Source: Salsuginibacillus halophilus
GTDB taxonomy: Bacteria; Bacillota; Bacilli; Bacillales; Marinococcaceae
DNA: 52,530 nucleotides
Assembly (NCBI RefSeq): GCF_003014715.1
Contig: NZ_PYAV01000017.1
Coordinates: 1 to 52,530, forward strand
Reading direction: 5' to 3'
Shown here: piece after piece, positions 28,792-37,071 of the stretch
Layout: the number at the start of each line of letters is the position of its first letter
How positions within the stretch are numbered: the stretch's first letter is position 1
Notes under the pieces: model-generated
Databases searched by the model: none
Told to the model about the DNA's origin: nothing
The model's input: only the letters and a program-made list of their open reading frames with translations
Position numbers and translations under genes: made by a program

Positions 28792-30282
28792 ATGATGACG
28801 AATGAAAACGAGAGCCCCTTGCCGGTCATTACTGTCGCCGGCGCAGGTCCGGGGGAATTAGAACAGATGCCGCTTGGTGTTTACCGGGCTGTGCAGCAGG
28901 CAGAGACCGTCATCGCTCGTACGCATAAACATCCGGCGATTCAATCCTTACAGCATGAAGGTTTTAATATCGAAAGCTTTGATCATATTTATGAGTCTTA
29001 TGATCACTTTGAGCAAGTATATGCCGAAATTGTTGAGGCGCTAGAGCGCCGGGCGGCTGATGGACCGGTATGTTATCTTGTGCCTGGTCACCCGTACGTT
29101 GCTGAACAAACGGTGCATATGCTGAAGCTCCGGGCGGACGCCGGTGCGCTTACTGTGATCAGTGCTGGTGGTCAAAGTTTTCTCGACCCGATGTTTACAG
29201 CAGCTGGCATCGACCCGAACGATGGTTGTCAGTTGAAAGATGCCACGACATTTTATCAAACCAATTGGTCCCTGACAGAGCACTTAATCTTATCGCAAGT
29301 TTATGATAGTTTTATTGCTTCTGACGTAAAGCTGACACTACTGGAACGTCTGCCTTCTTCCCATAAAGTAACTGTCGTAACCGCAGCCGGCACCCGTGAA
29401 GAAGTGGTAGAAACTGTACCGCTTGAAGAGCTTGACCGGGCAGTGCAGTTGAGCAATTTAACAGCAGTGTACGTACCGCCGGCAGCGGATGAAACGTTAC
29501 GTTTTCGTGATTTCTCCAAGCTGCGTGAAGTTATTCAAACGCTGCGCGGCCCTGACGGCTGCCCGTGGGACCAAAAGCAGACACATGCTTCATTAAAACG
29601 TTATCTGCTTGAGGAAACATACGAGGTACTCGAAGCGATTGATGAAGAAGATGACGACGCCCTTATCGAAGAGCTTGGTGATATTCTTTTACAAGTCATG
29701 CTGCACGCCCAAATTGGGGAAGATGAAGGTTTCTTCGCAGTGGAGGATGTCATCGAAACACTGAATGAAAAAATGATCCGGCGCCACCCGCACGTCTTTG
29801 GTAAAGGGGCAGCCGGGGATGCGGATGAAGTAGTCACTGCCTGGGATGCAATTAAAGCTGAAGAAAAAGCAGCGAAAAACGAGGTGTCGGAATCACTGCT
29901 TGCAGATGTACCACAAACGCTGCCGGCACTGCTTATGGCTGAAGAACTGCAGAAAAAAGCGGCCCGTGTTGGCTTTGACTGGGGTGAAGCCGGGCCAATC
30001 TGGGAAAAGCTTGAAGAAGAGCTGTCGGAATGGAAAGTTGAACTTGAAAGCGGGACGAAGGAACGGGCGTCAAAAGAACTCGGCGATGTGTTGTTTGTCC
30101 TCTGCAACCTTGCCCGCTTTTACAAGTTAAATTCGGAGGAGGCGTTAACTTCGACAAATCAGAAATTCACCCGGCGTTTTCAATATATTGAGCAGGCCCT
30201 TTATGCATCCGGTAAAGCGCCTGAAGATGCTTCACTTGAAGAAATGGATGGGTTATGGAATGAAGCAAAACAGGAGGGATAA
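28792..30282 (+). CDS. yabN: Two-domain protein: tetrapyrrole-methylase-like and MazG nucleotide pyrophosphohydrolase (YabN)
   Basis: The 496 residues join an N-terminal SAM-dependent tetrapyrrole-methylase-like domain (ITVAGAGPGELEQMPLGVYR, about 10-220) with a C-terminal MazG domain (about 235-496). The MazG part has LRGPDGCPWDQKQTHASLK, EETYEV with EELGD metal-binding helices, and the second, degenerate repeat with KELGDVLFVL. MazG hydrolyses NTPs to NMP plus pyrophosphate, cleaning the nucleotide pool. The methylase-like half has no proven substrate. It starts an operon with rqcP. Confidence 0.93.
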   Translation: MMTNENESPLPVITVAGAGPGELEQMPLGVYRAVQQAETVIARTHKHPAIQSLQHEGFNIESFDHIYESYDHFEQVYAEIVEALERRAADGPVCYLVPGHPYVAEQTVHMLKLRADAGALTVISAGGQSFLDPMFTAAGIDPNDGCQLKDATTFYQTNWSLTEHLILSQVYDSFIASDVKLTLLERLPSSHKVTVVTAAGTREEVVETVPLEELDRAVQLSNLTAVYVPPAADETLRFRDFSKLREVIQTLRGPDGCPWDQKQTHASLKRYLLEETYEVLEAIDEEDDDALIEELGDILLQVMLHAQIGEDEGFFAVEDVIETLNEKMIRRHPHVFGKGAAGDADEVVTAWDAIKAEEKAAKNEVSESLLADVPQTLPALLMAEELQKKAARVGFDWGEAGPIWEKLEEELSEWKVELESGTKERASKELGDVLFVLCNLARFYKLNSEEALTSTNQKFTRRFQYIEQALYASGKAPEDASLEEMDGLWNEAKQEG

Positions 30283-30284
30283 AA

Positions 30285-30554
30285 ATGCGGATCGATAAGT
30301 TTTTAAAAGTATCACGATTAATTAAGCGTCGTACGTTAGCGAAAGAAGTAGCTTCACAAGGCAGAATCACGGTTAACGGTAATAAAGCAAAAGCCGGAAC
30401 TGAATTATCACCAGGGGATGAGGTGACCATTTATTTCGGCACAAAGACATTGAAAATCAAAGTTGAAGAACTGCACGACACGACGAAAAAGGATGCTGCC
30501 TCGTCAATGTACACCGTCCTTGAAGAGTCCGGCCCGGCAGAAACCTCATCGTAA
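30285..30554 (+). CDS. rqcP: RNA-binding S4 domain protein RqcP
   Basis: RqcP (YabO) works with RqcH on stalled 50S subunits to add poly-alanine tails to nascent chains. The 89 residues begin MRIDKFLKVSRLIKRRTLAK, the S4 RNA-binding helix pair, followed by the GRITVNGNKAKAG strand region. It begins 2 bp after yabN with GGAGGG upstream. The C-terminal 20 residues are variable. Together with pth it forms the ribosome-rescue content of the window. Confidence 0.95.
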   Translation: MRIDKFLKVSRLIKRRTLAKEVASQGRITVNGNKAKAGTELSPGDEVTIYFGTKTLKIKVEELHDTTKKDAASSMYTVLEESGPAETSS

Positions 30555-30625
30555 GCAAGTTCTAATACCTTGTCCTCTATCATAAGCTAAGAGCATAAGC
30601 TTAAAAGTGAAAGGCGGGACAAGGG

Positions 30626-30907
30626 ATGGAACGAGTAGATGATGTGCAGCGTGCGCACGATGTGATATTAAAAGGGCGGCGGTCACTGGATGTTACAGGT
30701 GTGGAGGAAGTCGAACATTTTGACAGCCAGGAGTTTTTGCTGCAGACAGTGATGGGGTACTTGTCTGTGCGGGGCCATGATCTTTACATGAAAAACGTGA
30801 ATGTCGAAGATGGCCTCGTTTCGATTGAAGGAAAAGTGGAAGATCTCGTTTATCTTGATGCCCCGGCAGGGAATAAAAAACCTTGGTTCAAATCGTTGTT
30901 TAAATGA
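30626..30907 (+). CDS. yabP: Sporulation protein YabP
   Basis: YabP is a small sporulation protein of the YabP/YqfC family, made in the mother cell in B. subtilis; its biochemical role is unknown. The 93 residues include KGRRSLDVTGVEEVEHFDSQ and the GDLYMKNVNVEDGLVSIEG-like stretch typical of the family. AAAGGCGGGACAAGGG precedes the ATG. Upstream is a direct repeat CATAAGCT (30581 and 30594) that might hold a sigma-E -10 element, but no full promoter can be assigned. Its stop overlaps yabQ. Confidence 0.9.
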   Translation: MERVDDVQRAHDVILKGRRSLDVTGVEEVEHFDSQEFLLQTVMGYLSVRGHDLYMKNVNVEDGLVSIEGKVEDLVYLDAPAGNKKPWFKSLFK

Positions 30908-31491
30908 CGCTTGAAATCCAGTTTCAAACGATGCTGGTGATGGCAGCAGCCGGTGTGATGGTCGGGGCAGGGATTGATATTTACCAACGGCTGACACCGC
31001 ATGAACGGCGGTTTCGCTGGCACCGGCTCGTTTTGGACATGTTGTTTTGGATAGTACAAGGATTATTTGTATTTTATATCCTGCTTCAAGTAAATGACGG
31101 AGAAATGCGGGTTTATGTGATCGGCGCGCTGCTTTTAGGCTGGGTGTTGTATCAAAAGGTGCTGCAATCCACTGTATTGAGGTGGCTGGAGTTTGGCATT
31201 CGGCTGTTTAACGGCTGCCTCCGCCTGATTCACAATACCCTTAACTTGCTATTGTGGCGCCCGCTCCAGTTCATATTGCAAGTAATTATCGACTTCGTTA
31301 TGATAGTAGTAAGAACGGTTGCACGTATTAGTACATGGATCGGTCGTCTGCTGTGGCGTCCTTTCGGTAAAATGTTTAAAAAATTCACGCAAAACCATCC
31401 CCGCTTTTACAGCCGGTTGAAAAGACTTGCTGCATTACCGGTTGATGGATGGAGGCGGCTGCAGCATTGGTTGAAACAAGGGAGGGATTAA
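30904..31491 (+). CDS. yabQ: Spore cortex biosynthesis protein YabQ
   Basis: YabQ is a mother-cell membrane protein needed for spore cortex formation in B. subtilis. Four to five hydrophobic stretches lie in the first 150 of 195 residues (for example MLVMAAAGVMVGAGIDIYQR and LLFWIVQGLFVFYILLQV-like), followed by a basic C-terminal region. The ATG overlaps the yabP stop (ATGA), so YabP and YabQ are translationally coupled. divIC follows after 3 bp. Confidence 0.9.
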   Translation: MTLEIQFQTMLVMAAAGVMVGAGIDIYQRLTPHERRFRWHRLVLDMLFWIVQGLFVFYILLQVNDGEMRVYVIGALLLGWVLYQKVLQSTVLRWLEFGIRLFNGCLRLIHNTLNLLLWRPLQFILQVIIDFVMIVVRTVARISTWIGRLLWRPFGKMFKKFTQNHPRFYSRLKRLAALPVDGWRRLQHWLKQGRD

Positions 31492-31494
31492 ACG

Positions 31495-31887
31495 TTGGCT
31501 GACCGGCAGAAAAAGTCTCAAGTAACAAAGCTTCATCCTGAACAACAGCAAACATATGAAAACCAGGAAGCGCTGTTAGAAAAGCGTCGGCGTGGGTTGA
31601 AACGGCGTTTAACGGTGTTCGGTATTTTGGCAGCGGTGATCCTGGTTAGCCTTGGGGCTATTTTAATTTCACAAATGACGATGCTGCAGGCAAAAGAAAC
31701 CGAAAAAGAAGAGCTGCAGCAAGAACTACAGCAGCTGAATCAAGAAGAAGCTTCATTAAAGCAGGATATTGAAAACTATAACGATCTCGATTTTATCGCA
31801 GAAATTGCGCGCGAAGAATATTATTATACGAAACCGGGGGAAACGATTTACAAAGTACCGCCTCGCACGCAGGATAATAACGATTGA
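31495..31887 (+). CDS. divIC: Cell-division protein DivIC
   Basis: DivIC is a bitopic divisome protein that pairs with FtsL and DivIB. The 130 residues show a basic cytoplasmic N-terminus (about 1-38), one membrane segment (LTVFGILAAVILVSLGAILI), a coiled coil rich in Glu and Gln (about 60-95) and the conserved EIAREEYYYTKPGETIY tail. Translation begins at TTG 31495 behind GGGAGGG. Its stop codon lies within the -35 of the yabR promoter. Confidence 0.93.
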   Translation: MADRQKKSQVTKLHPEQQQTYENQEALLEKRRRGLKRRLTVFGILAAVILVSLGAILISQMTMLQAKETEKEELQQELQQLNQEEASLKQDIENYNDLDFIAEIAREEYYYTKPGETIYKVPPRTQDNND

Positions 31888-31913
31888 CACTTTTTTACCA
31901 AGTCACTTATAAT
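31884..31913 (+). promoter_or_regulatory. Sigma-A promoter of yabR
   Basis: Consensus TTGACA and TATAAT are spaced by 18 bp; the -35 contains the divIC TGA stop. Confidence 0.82.
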
Positions 31914-31969
31914 ATGTTTGACTTTTTCGTAGGTCGTACGTATTAAGAACAAGGAGGAGCATTGCGTTC

Positions 31970-32377
31970 ATGGCCATTGAAGCTGGAAGTAAGCTGGAAG
32001 GTAAAGTCACCGGGATTGCAAAGTTTGGGGCATTTGTTGAATTAGAAGGTGGAAAGACCGGACTTGTTCACATTAGTGAAGTTGCTGATCAGTACGTAAA
32101 TGATGTGAATGACTATTTAAGCGTCGGCGATACGGTGACAGTAAAGGTAATGAAAGTTGAAGACGATGGTAAGATTGCTTTATCGATCCGCAAGGCTGAA
32201 GCACCAAAGCAGGAGCAGCAGAAATCGGATCACCGGAAAAAAGGAAAACCTTCCGGCGGTGAGAAGCAGCGGGGTCAGTCTTTTGAAGAGAAAATGAATC
32301 AATTCCTTAAAGACAGCGATGAGCGTTTATCAACCCTTCGGAAACAGTCCGAAGGCAAGCGCGGCTCCAAGCGGTAA
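31970..32377 (+). CDS. yabR: S1 RNA-binding domain protein (YabR)
   Basis: YabR has a single S1 domain at residues 5-73 (GSKLEGKVTGIAKFGAFVEL through VGDTVTVKVMKV), followed by a basic, low-complexity tail. The domain matches those of polynucleotide phosphorylase and ribosomal protein S1, so RNA binding is expected; its physiological role is not known. Length is 135 residues. AAGGAGGAG precedes the ATG. It has its own promoter and terminator. Confidence 0.92.
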   Translation: MAIEAGSKLEGKVTGIAKFGAFVELEGGKTGLVHISEVADQYVNDVNDYLSVGDTVTVKVMKVEDDGKIALSIRKAEAPKQEQQKSDHRKKGKPSGGEKQRGQSFEEKMNQFLKDSDERLSTLRKQSEGKRGSKR

Positions 32378-32397
32378 TTACGGTCGTTAAGTGACAT

Positions 32398-32429
32398 AAA
32401 AGAGCGCCCGTCCGTTTCGGCGCTCTTTT
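32398..32429. terminator. Strong terminator after yabR
   Basis: Perfect 11-bp stem AAAAGAGCGCC / GGCGCTCTTTT with T and A flanks on the two sides. Confidence 0.93.
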
Positions 32430-32464
32430 ACTGGGTGCTTCTTTAAAAAAAGTTTGTTCTTGCA

Positions 32465-32493
32465 TTGACATACACATTGACCTTGGATATAAT
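32465..32493 (+). promoter_or_regulatory. Consensus sigma-A promoter of tRNA-Met
   Basis: Perfect TTGACA and TATAAT hexamers with 17-bp spacing, 31 bp upstream of the tRNA. Confidence 0.93.
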
Positions 32494-32523
32494 AAAATAT
32501 GTCGCAAACAGACGACACCATAT

Positions 32524-32600
32524 GGCGGCGTAGCTCAGCTGGCTAGAGCGTACGGTTCATACCCGTAAGGTCGGGAGTTCGACTCTCTCCGCCGCTACCA
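32524..32600 (+). tRNA. tRNA-Met (anticodon CAT)
   Basis: The 77-base gene folds into a complete cloverleaf: acceptor GGCGGCG/CGCCGCT, D arm GCTC/GAGC, anticodon arm TACGG/CCGTA with CAT at 32558-32560, T arm GGGAG/CTCTC with TTCGACT, and an encoded CCA. The sequence closely matches the elongator tRNA-Met (trnSL-Met1) at this place in B. subtilis, where tRNA-Glu follows; no Glu tRNA is present here. Confidence 0.97.
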
Positions 32601-32611
32601 TACATAATGCG

Positions 32612-32646
32612 AAAGAGTGGTCCGGTTACGGGCTGCTCTTTTTTTG
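32612..32646 (+). terminator. Terminator after tRNA-Met
   Basis: AAAGAGTGGTCCG pairs with CGGGCTGCTCTTT around a short loop and is followed by T residues. Confidence 0.88.
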
Positions 32647-32770
32647 TATTAACACCTATTTAAGCCAAGCCGGTACCGCTCATCTTTTGTCTGATTAATC
32701 CTCCCTCCTGCGTTTCATCCCTTCCGGATCCTTTTAATGAATCAACAAAAAATAAAAGGCTCGCAAACCC

Positions 32771-32836
32771 CGTCGAAGACTTTTTTTATTTCGTTTAGGA
32801 ATTATGACAAAAATTTCTAAAATTAAGACGTATAAT
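32771..32836 (+). promoter_or_regulatory. Spo0A-dependent promoter of spoIIE
   Basis: ATGACA (32804-32809) and a perfect TATAAT (32831-32836) are separated by 21 bp, the unusual wide spacing known for the Spo0A-P/sigma-A promoter of B. subtilis spoIIE. A near-consensus 0A box CGTCGAA is at 32771-32777, and TGACAAA (reverse TTTGTCA) overlaps the -35. Confidence 0.75.
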
Positions 32837-32870
32837 CACCTGTACAAGCTTGAAACAGGTGGTGGCGAAT

Positions 32871-35324
32871 ATGTTGCAGAAAGAAGCGGAGAAACAAACA
32901 AATGTCGTCCAGGAGGCTGTCCGTCAAGTGTGGCAGCAGGTAGAAGGAATGATGGAAAAGGCTAGAAATGGTGCATCCAAGCTGTGCTGGGAATGGGGGC
33001 TGCTCTTGTTTGCAGCCGGGGTACTGCTTGGACGTGCTGCGATCTTAACGGAACTTTATCCATTTGCACTCCCGTTTTTTGCTGTTGTATTTGCACTTAA
33101 GCGAGAGCGTACAATCCTTGCAGCTCTTGCCGTCAGTATTGGCGCATATTGGGGCATGGTTACAGAACTACCGTTTCTTTTGTTCAGCATGCTTGCGTTT
33201 ATTGTGCTTTATACGTGGCTGCGCCGGCTTGGCATGCAGTTAATTGTAGCTTTGCCGGTATCAGTGTTTACAGCTGCAGTCGGATCGCGCCTGGCTGTGT
33301 ATTATGTATCTTACGGTAACTTCACCTCTTATGATTGGGTGATGACCGGGGTGGAAGCTTCGCTTGCGCTTATGCTAACGATGATCTTTCTCCATAGTCT
33401 ACCGCTGTTAACGGATCAAAAACAAAGACCTCTTACAAACGAAGAGATTATTTGCTTCATTATTCTGCTTGCCTCAATATTGACTGGAGCCATCGGCTGG
33501 GTTATGTACGGACTTGCAGCTGAGCACGTTCTGGCTCGTTACCTTGTTTTATTATTTGCTTTTGCCGGTGGAGCGGCAATCGGTTCAACTGTTGGTGTCG
33601 TAACAGGGCTTGTCTTAAGCCTGGCCGCTATGGCGAATTTATATCAAATGAGTCTGCTTGCGTTTGCCGGTCTTCTAGGTGGTTTATTAAAAGACGGGCG
33701 TAAAATTGGTGTCAGCTTTGGTCTTTTAGCCGGGACGATGCTAATCGCCTTATACGGAGAAGGGATGTACGCTCCTGAAGTAACCATGATGGAGTCAGCT
33801 GCGGCAGTGGCATTATTTTTACTGACCCCTAAAGCCGTGAACGGGTATATATCCCAGTATATTCCGGGGACTGAATCTTATGCGAAATATCAAAAACAGT
33901 ACGTGGACAGAGTGCGGGGTGTAACAGCCTCGCGGGTGGAGCAGTTTTCCCGGCTGTTTCATACGCTTGCTTCAAGTTTTTCATCATCAATTGTGCAGGA
34001 AAATAAAGACGCTGATGATACGGATCGTTTCTTGAGTGAAGTGACTGCGCGGACGTGTCAGTCGTGTTTTCGAAAAGAGACGTGCTGGGTGGATGAATTT
34101 GATAAAACGTATGATTGTTTAAGTTCATTAAAGCAAGGGTTAGAAACGAATGGCGAAGTCTCACCGCAGGGACGGGGGCGGCTGCGTAAGTTTTGCTATT
34201 ATCCTGAGCGGGTGAGCGATGTCTTAACAGAAGAATGGGGAAAGTGGCAGCTTGAATATCGGTTAAACAAGCAGGTGGAAGAAAGCCGCCGCCTCGTTGC
34301 TGATCAGCTTAATGGCGTCTCGCAGGTGATGGATGACTTTGCCAAAGAAATTGAACAAGAAAAGGAACACCATTATAAACAGGAAGAAGAAATTGAGCGA
34401 ACCCTTGCCCATGCCGGGCTGCCTGTACGTGATATGGATATTTACAGCTTAACGCCGCGATGTGTTGATATCGAAATGGAAGTTGGAGCTCAGACAGGCC
34501 ACGGTGAAGCAGAGAAATTAATTGCGCCTATGCTTTCGGACATTTTACGGGATCATATTATTGTTGAACAGCAAAAGCCACGAGGCATGGATGGCTATCA
34601 ACGCGTTCGTTTTGGTTCAGCCCGGTCTTATAAAGTTGAAAGTGGCGTTGCTCATGTGGCGAAAGGCGGTGCCTGGGTATCAGGTGACAATCATTCAGCC
34701 ATGGAGGTCGGCTCCGGCAAGTTTGCGGTTGCAATCAGCGATGGTATGGGCAACGGACGGCGTGCGCATGAGGAGAGCCGGGCGACCCTTGAACTTTTAC
34801 AAAACATTTTGCAGTCTGGAATGGATGAAAATGTTGCCATTAAGTCAATCAATTCGGTGCTATCGCTGCGTACGACTGAAGAAATGTTTTCGACCCTTGA
34901 TTTAGCGATGGTCGATTTGCAAACAGCAGAAACGGTATTTGTTAAAGTTGGCTCTATGCCTGCCTATATTAAGCGCGGGGATAAAGTGTTAAAAATTGAA
35001 GCAAGCAACCTCCCGATGGGTATGCTTGATGACATGAATGTTGATATGCTGCACCGCAACCTGCAGGACGGCGATGTCATTGTGTTAATGAGTGACGGCC
35101 TGCTTGATAACGCTGTGCATATTGAAAACCGTGAAGTATGGATGAAACGGATGATCCGCGATGTTGTTCCGGCAGATCCACAGCATATGGCTGATTTACT
35201 GCTCGAAAAAGTTGTGCGGGCAAGTGATGGTAACATTCAAGATGATATGACCGTTGCTGTGGCAGAAGTGAAACGCAACATGCCGGAGTGGCAGCCGATT
35301 CCCGTGTTAAAACGCAATGCTTAG
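32871..35324 (+). CDS. spoIIE: Stage II sporulation protein E, serine phosphatase
   Basis: SpoIIE dephosphorylates SpoIIAA to release sigma-F in the forespore and takes part in polar septum formation with FtsZ. The N-terminal region (about 45-325) contains some ten hydrophobic helices; a central regulatory region has the cysteine-rich CQSCFRKETCW; the C-terminal PP2C-type phosphatase (about 590-810) has the metal motifs VAISDGMGNGRRAHEES and VIVLMSDGLLDNA. ATG 32871 follows GGTGGTGGCG and gives 817 residues (827 in B. subtilis); a TTG seven codons earlier is unlikely. Confidence 0.97.
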   Translation: MLQKEAEKQTNVVQEAVRQVWQQVEGMMEKARNGASKLCWEWGLLLFAAGVLLGRAAILTELYPFALPFFAVVFALKRERTILAALAVSIGAYWGMVTELPFLLFSMLAFIVLYTWLRRLGMQLIVALPVSVFTAAVGSRLAVYYVSYGNFTSYDWVMTGVEASLALMLTMIFLHSLPLLTDQKQRPLTNEEIICFIILLASILTGAIGWVMYGLAAEHVLARYLVLLFAFAGGAAIGSTVGVVTGLVLSLAAMANLYQMSLLAFAGLLGGLLKDGRKIGVSFGLLAGTMLIALYGEGMYAPEVTMMESAAAVALFLLTPKAVNGYISQYIPGTESYAKYQKQYVDRVRGVTASRVEQFSRLFHTLASSFSSSIVQENKDADDTDRFLSEVTARTCQSCFRKETCWVDEFDKTYDCLSSLKQGLETNGEVSPQGRGRLRKFCYYPERVSDVLTEEWGKWQLEYRLNKQVEESRRLVADQLNGVSQVMDDFAKEIEQEKEHHYKQEEEIERTLAHAGLPVRDMDIYSLTPRCVDIEMEVGAQTGHGEAEKLIAPMLSDILRDHIIVEQQKPRGMDGYQRVRFGSARSYKVESGVAHVAKGGAWVSGDNHSAMEVGSGKFAVAISDGMGNGRRAHEESRATLELLQNILQSGMDENVAIKSINSVLSLRTTEEMFSTLDLAMVDLQTAETVFVKVGSMPAYIKRGDKVLKIEASNLPMGMLDDMNVDMLHRNLQDGDVIVLMSDGLLDNAVHIENREVWMKRMIRDVVPADPQHMADLLLEKVVRASDGNIQDDMTVAVAEVKRNMPEWQPIPVLKRNA

Positions 35325-35391
35325 ACAGAAGGGGTATATCAGCACACAGTATGGTTAAAAATGGTTGATACGAAGAATGGAGGGATCAACC

Positions 35392-36129
35392 ATGAACGCA
35401 GGAACACTGCGCCAGGTGCTATTAATTACAGATGGATGCTCCAACCAGGGAGAGGATCCGGCAGCGGTTGCCGCGCTTGCCCGTGAGGAACAGGTGACGG
35501 TCAATGTGATCGGTGTTATCGAGCAGGATGCGATCAGCAGTAACGGTGAAAAAGAAATCGAGGCGATTGCAGCTTCTGGTGGTGGCGTAAGTCAAATTGT
35601 GTATACAAAGCAGCTCGCCCAAACCGTACAGATGGTGACTCGTCAGGCGATGACGCAAACGCTGCAGGGGGTTGTAAATAAAGAGCTGCAGCAAATTCTT
35701 GGTGAGGACACAGCTTGGGAGGATCTCTCGCCAGAGCGGCGCGGAGAGGTCATGGAAGTTGTCGATGAACTTGGTGAACAGGCGGACGTTGAAGTGCTAG
35801 TGCTTGTCGATACAAGTGCAAGTATGCGTACAAAGCTCCCACGGGTTGAAGAAGCTTTAACCGATTTATCGGTGAGCCTGCAGTCGCGCAGTGGGCGTCA
35901 TGAGATTGCTGTGCACATATTTCCGGCAAAACGAAAAGCTGCAGAGCCGTTATTAAACTGGACGTCTGAACTCAATCGGCTGCCGGCGACGTTTCAACGT
36001 ATGAGCTCCGGCGGTGTGACCCCGACAGGACCGGCATTAAACGAGGCACTTGCAGCGTTTCGCAGCCGGCGTTCGAAGCGCCGGTATCTCGGGCGGGGTG
36101 GTGGCGAAGTTGAAGAACGCATCGATTAA
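35392..36129 (+). CDS. yabS: von Willebrand factor type A domain protein (YabS)
   Basis: YabS is a vWA-fold protein of unknown role encoded between spoIIE and the kinase yabT, and transcribed during sporulation in B. subtilis. The metal-ion-dependent adhesion motif is VDTSASM at about residue 142, with TPTGPAL as the third MIDAS element. The N-terminus (QVLLITDGCSNQGEDPAAVA) is also conserved. ATG 35392 follows GGAGGG; the upstream frame from 35365 adds nine unlikely residues. Its 3' end overlaps yabT. Confidence 0.88.
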   Translation: MNAGTLRQVLLITDGCSNQGEDPAAVAALAREEQVTVNVIGVIEQDAISSNGEKEIEAIAASGGGVSQIVYTKQLAQTVQMVTRQAMTQTLQGVVNKELQQILGEDTAWEDLSPERRGEVMEVVDELGEQADVEVLVLVDTSASMRTKLPRVEEALTDLSVSLQSRSGRHEIAVHIFPAKRKAAEPLLNWTSELNRLPATFQRMSSGGVTPTGPALNEALAAFRSRRSKRRYLGRGGGEVEERID

Positions 36130-37048
36130 TCTCACCCCTGGCGATGTCGTCCGCGGGAAGTGGCATCAAGGGGTTTACCGGGTCATGCGACGCCTGGGCG
36201 AAGGTGCAACAGGTGTTGTATACCTTGTTGAGAGTGCAGAGGGTCCAGTCGCAATGAAAATTGGCAATGCTGCAGCTTCGATCACATCAGAAGTGAACGT
36301 GCTGCAGCACTTCTCAAAGGCGCCGGGAGATCAGCTCGGACCGGCGCTTTATGTATCAGATGATGTCAATATTCAAGGTGAAACGTACGCTTTTTATACG
36401 ATGGAATATATGGACGGCGCTCCGGTGCTTTCTTTCCTTGAAGCGCGAGGGAGGGAGTGGGCGCCGATTTTTCTCGTACAGCTTTTAGGGGATTTAGACC
36501 GGCTGCATCAAGCCGGCTGGGTGTTTGGAGATTTAAAGCCGGATAATTTAATGATTACTGAGCGTCCGCCGCGCATCCGCTGGTTTGATGTCGGGGGTAC
36601 GACATTGCAGGGACGTGCGGTCAAAGAGTTTACCGAGTTTTATGACCGGGGAACGTGGGGGCTTGGTGACCGAAAAGCTGAACCTGCCTACGATTTGTTT
36701 GCTGCAGCCATGGTTTTTATTCATATGATCAATGGTGAGCGGTTTACGCATAGAGACGGCGTCGAACTCCTTGAGCGAAAGATTTTTTCACATCCCAGGC
36801 TGCGTGTATATCAGCCGGCGTTAAAACGTGCGCTGCACGGAAAATACCGCGATGCCCAAATGATGCGCAAAGATATGATGGCGCTGTATGCAAAAGCAAC
36901 ATCAAAGGAGGCACCGTCTCGCAAAACAACGACCCATACACCGCGCAAACAGCGTCGTAAGAAAGGAGGGAAGTTGGTGGATGCAGCGCTCGGCGGCTCT
37001 TTTCTCCTGCTCGCATCTGTTCTATACTGGATTGGACAAGTAATGTAA
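36110..37048 (+). CDS. yabT: DNA-binding Ser/Thr protein kinase YabT, membrane-anchored
   Basis: YabT is a Hanks-type kinase active in sporulation and DNA-damage control (it phosphorylates RecA in B. subtilis) and is tethered to the septum. The kinase core has the glycine loop LGEGATGVVYLVE, the ATP lysine in VAMKIG, the catalytic FGDLKPDNLM and a DVGG in place of DFG. A basic stretch (TPRKQRRKKGGK) that may bind DNA precedes a single C-terminal membrane helix. TTG 36110 is preferred because GGTGGTGGCGAA precedes it, just as for spoIIE; GTG 36101 is an alternative. Confidence 0.88.
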   Translation: MKNASINLTPGDVVRGKWHQGVYRVMRRLGEGATGVVYLVESAEGPVAMKIGNAAASITSEVNVLQHFSKAPGDQLGPALYVSDDVNIQGETYAFYTMEYMDGAPVLSFLEARGREWAPIFLVQLLGDLDRLHQAGWVFGDLKPDNLMITERPPRIRWFDVGGTTLQGRAVKEFTEFYDRGTWGLGDRKAEPAYDLFAAAMVFIHMINGERFTHRDGVELLERKIFSHPRLRVYQPALKRALHGKYRDAQMMRKDMMALYAKATSKEAPSRKTTTHTPRKQRRKKGGKLVDAALGGSFLLLASVLYWIGQVM

Positions 37049-37071
37049 CAGCGGCCCTGGGGGGTGAAGCA

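Noticed and set aside
30581-30601. Direct repeat CATAAGCT before yabP as a repeat element
   Set aside because: Only two 8-bp copies in a spacer; too short to call, though one copy might belong to a sigma-E promoter.
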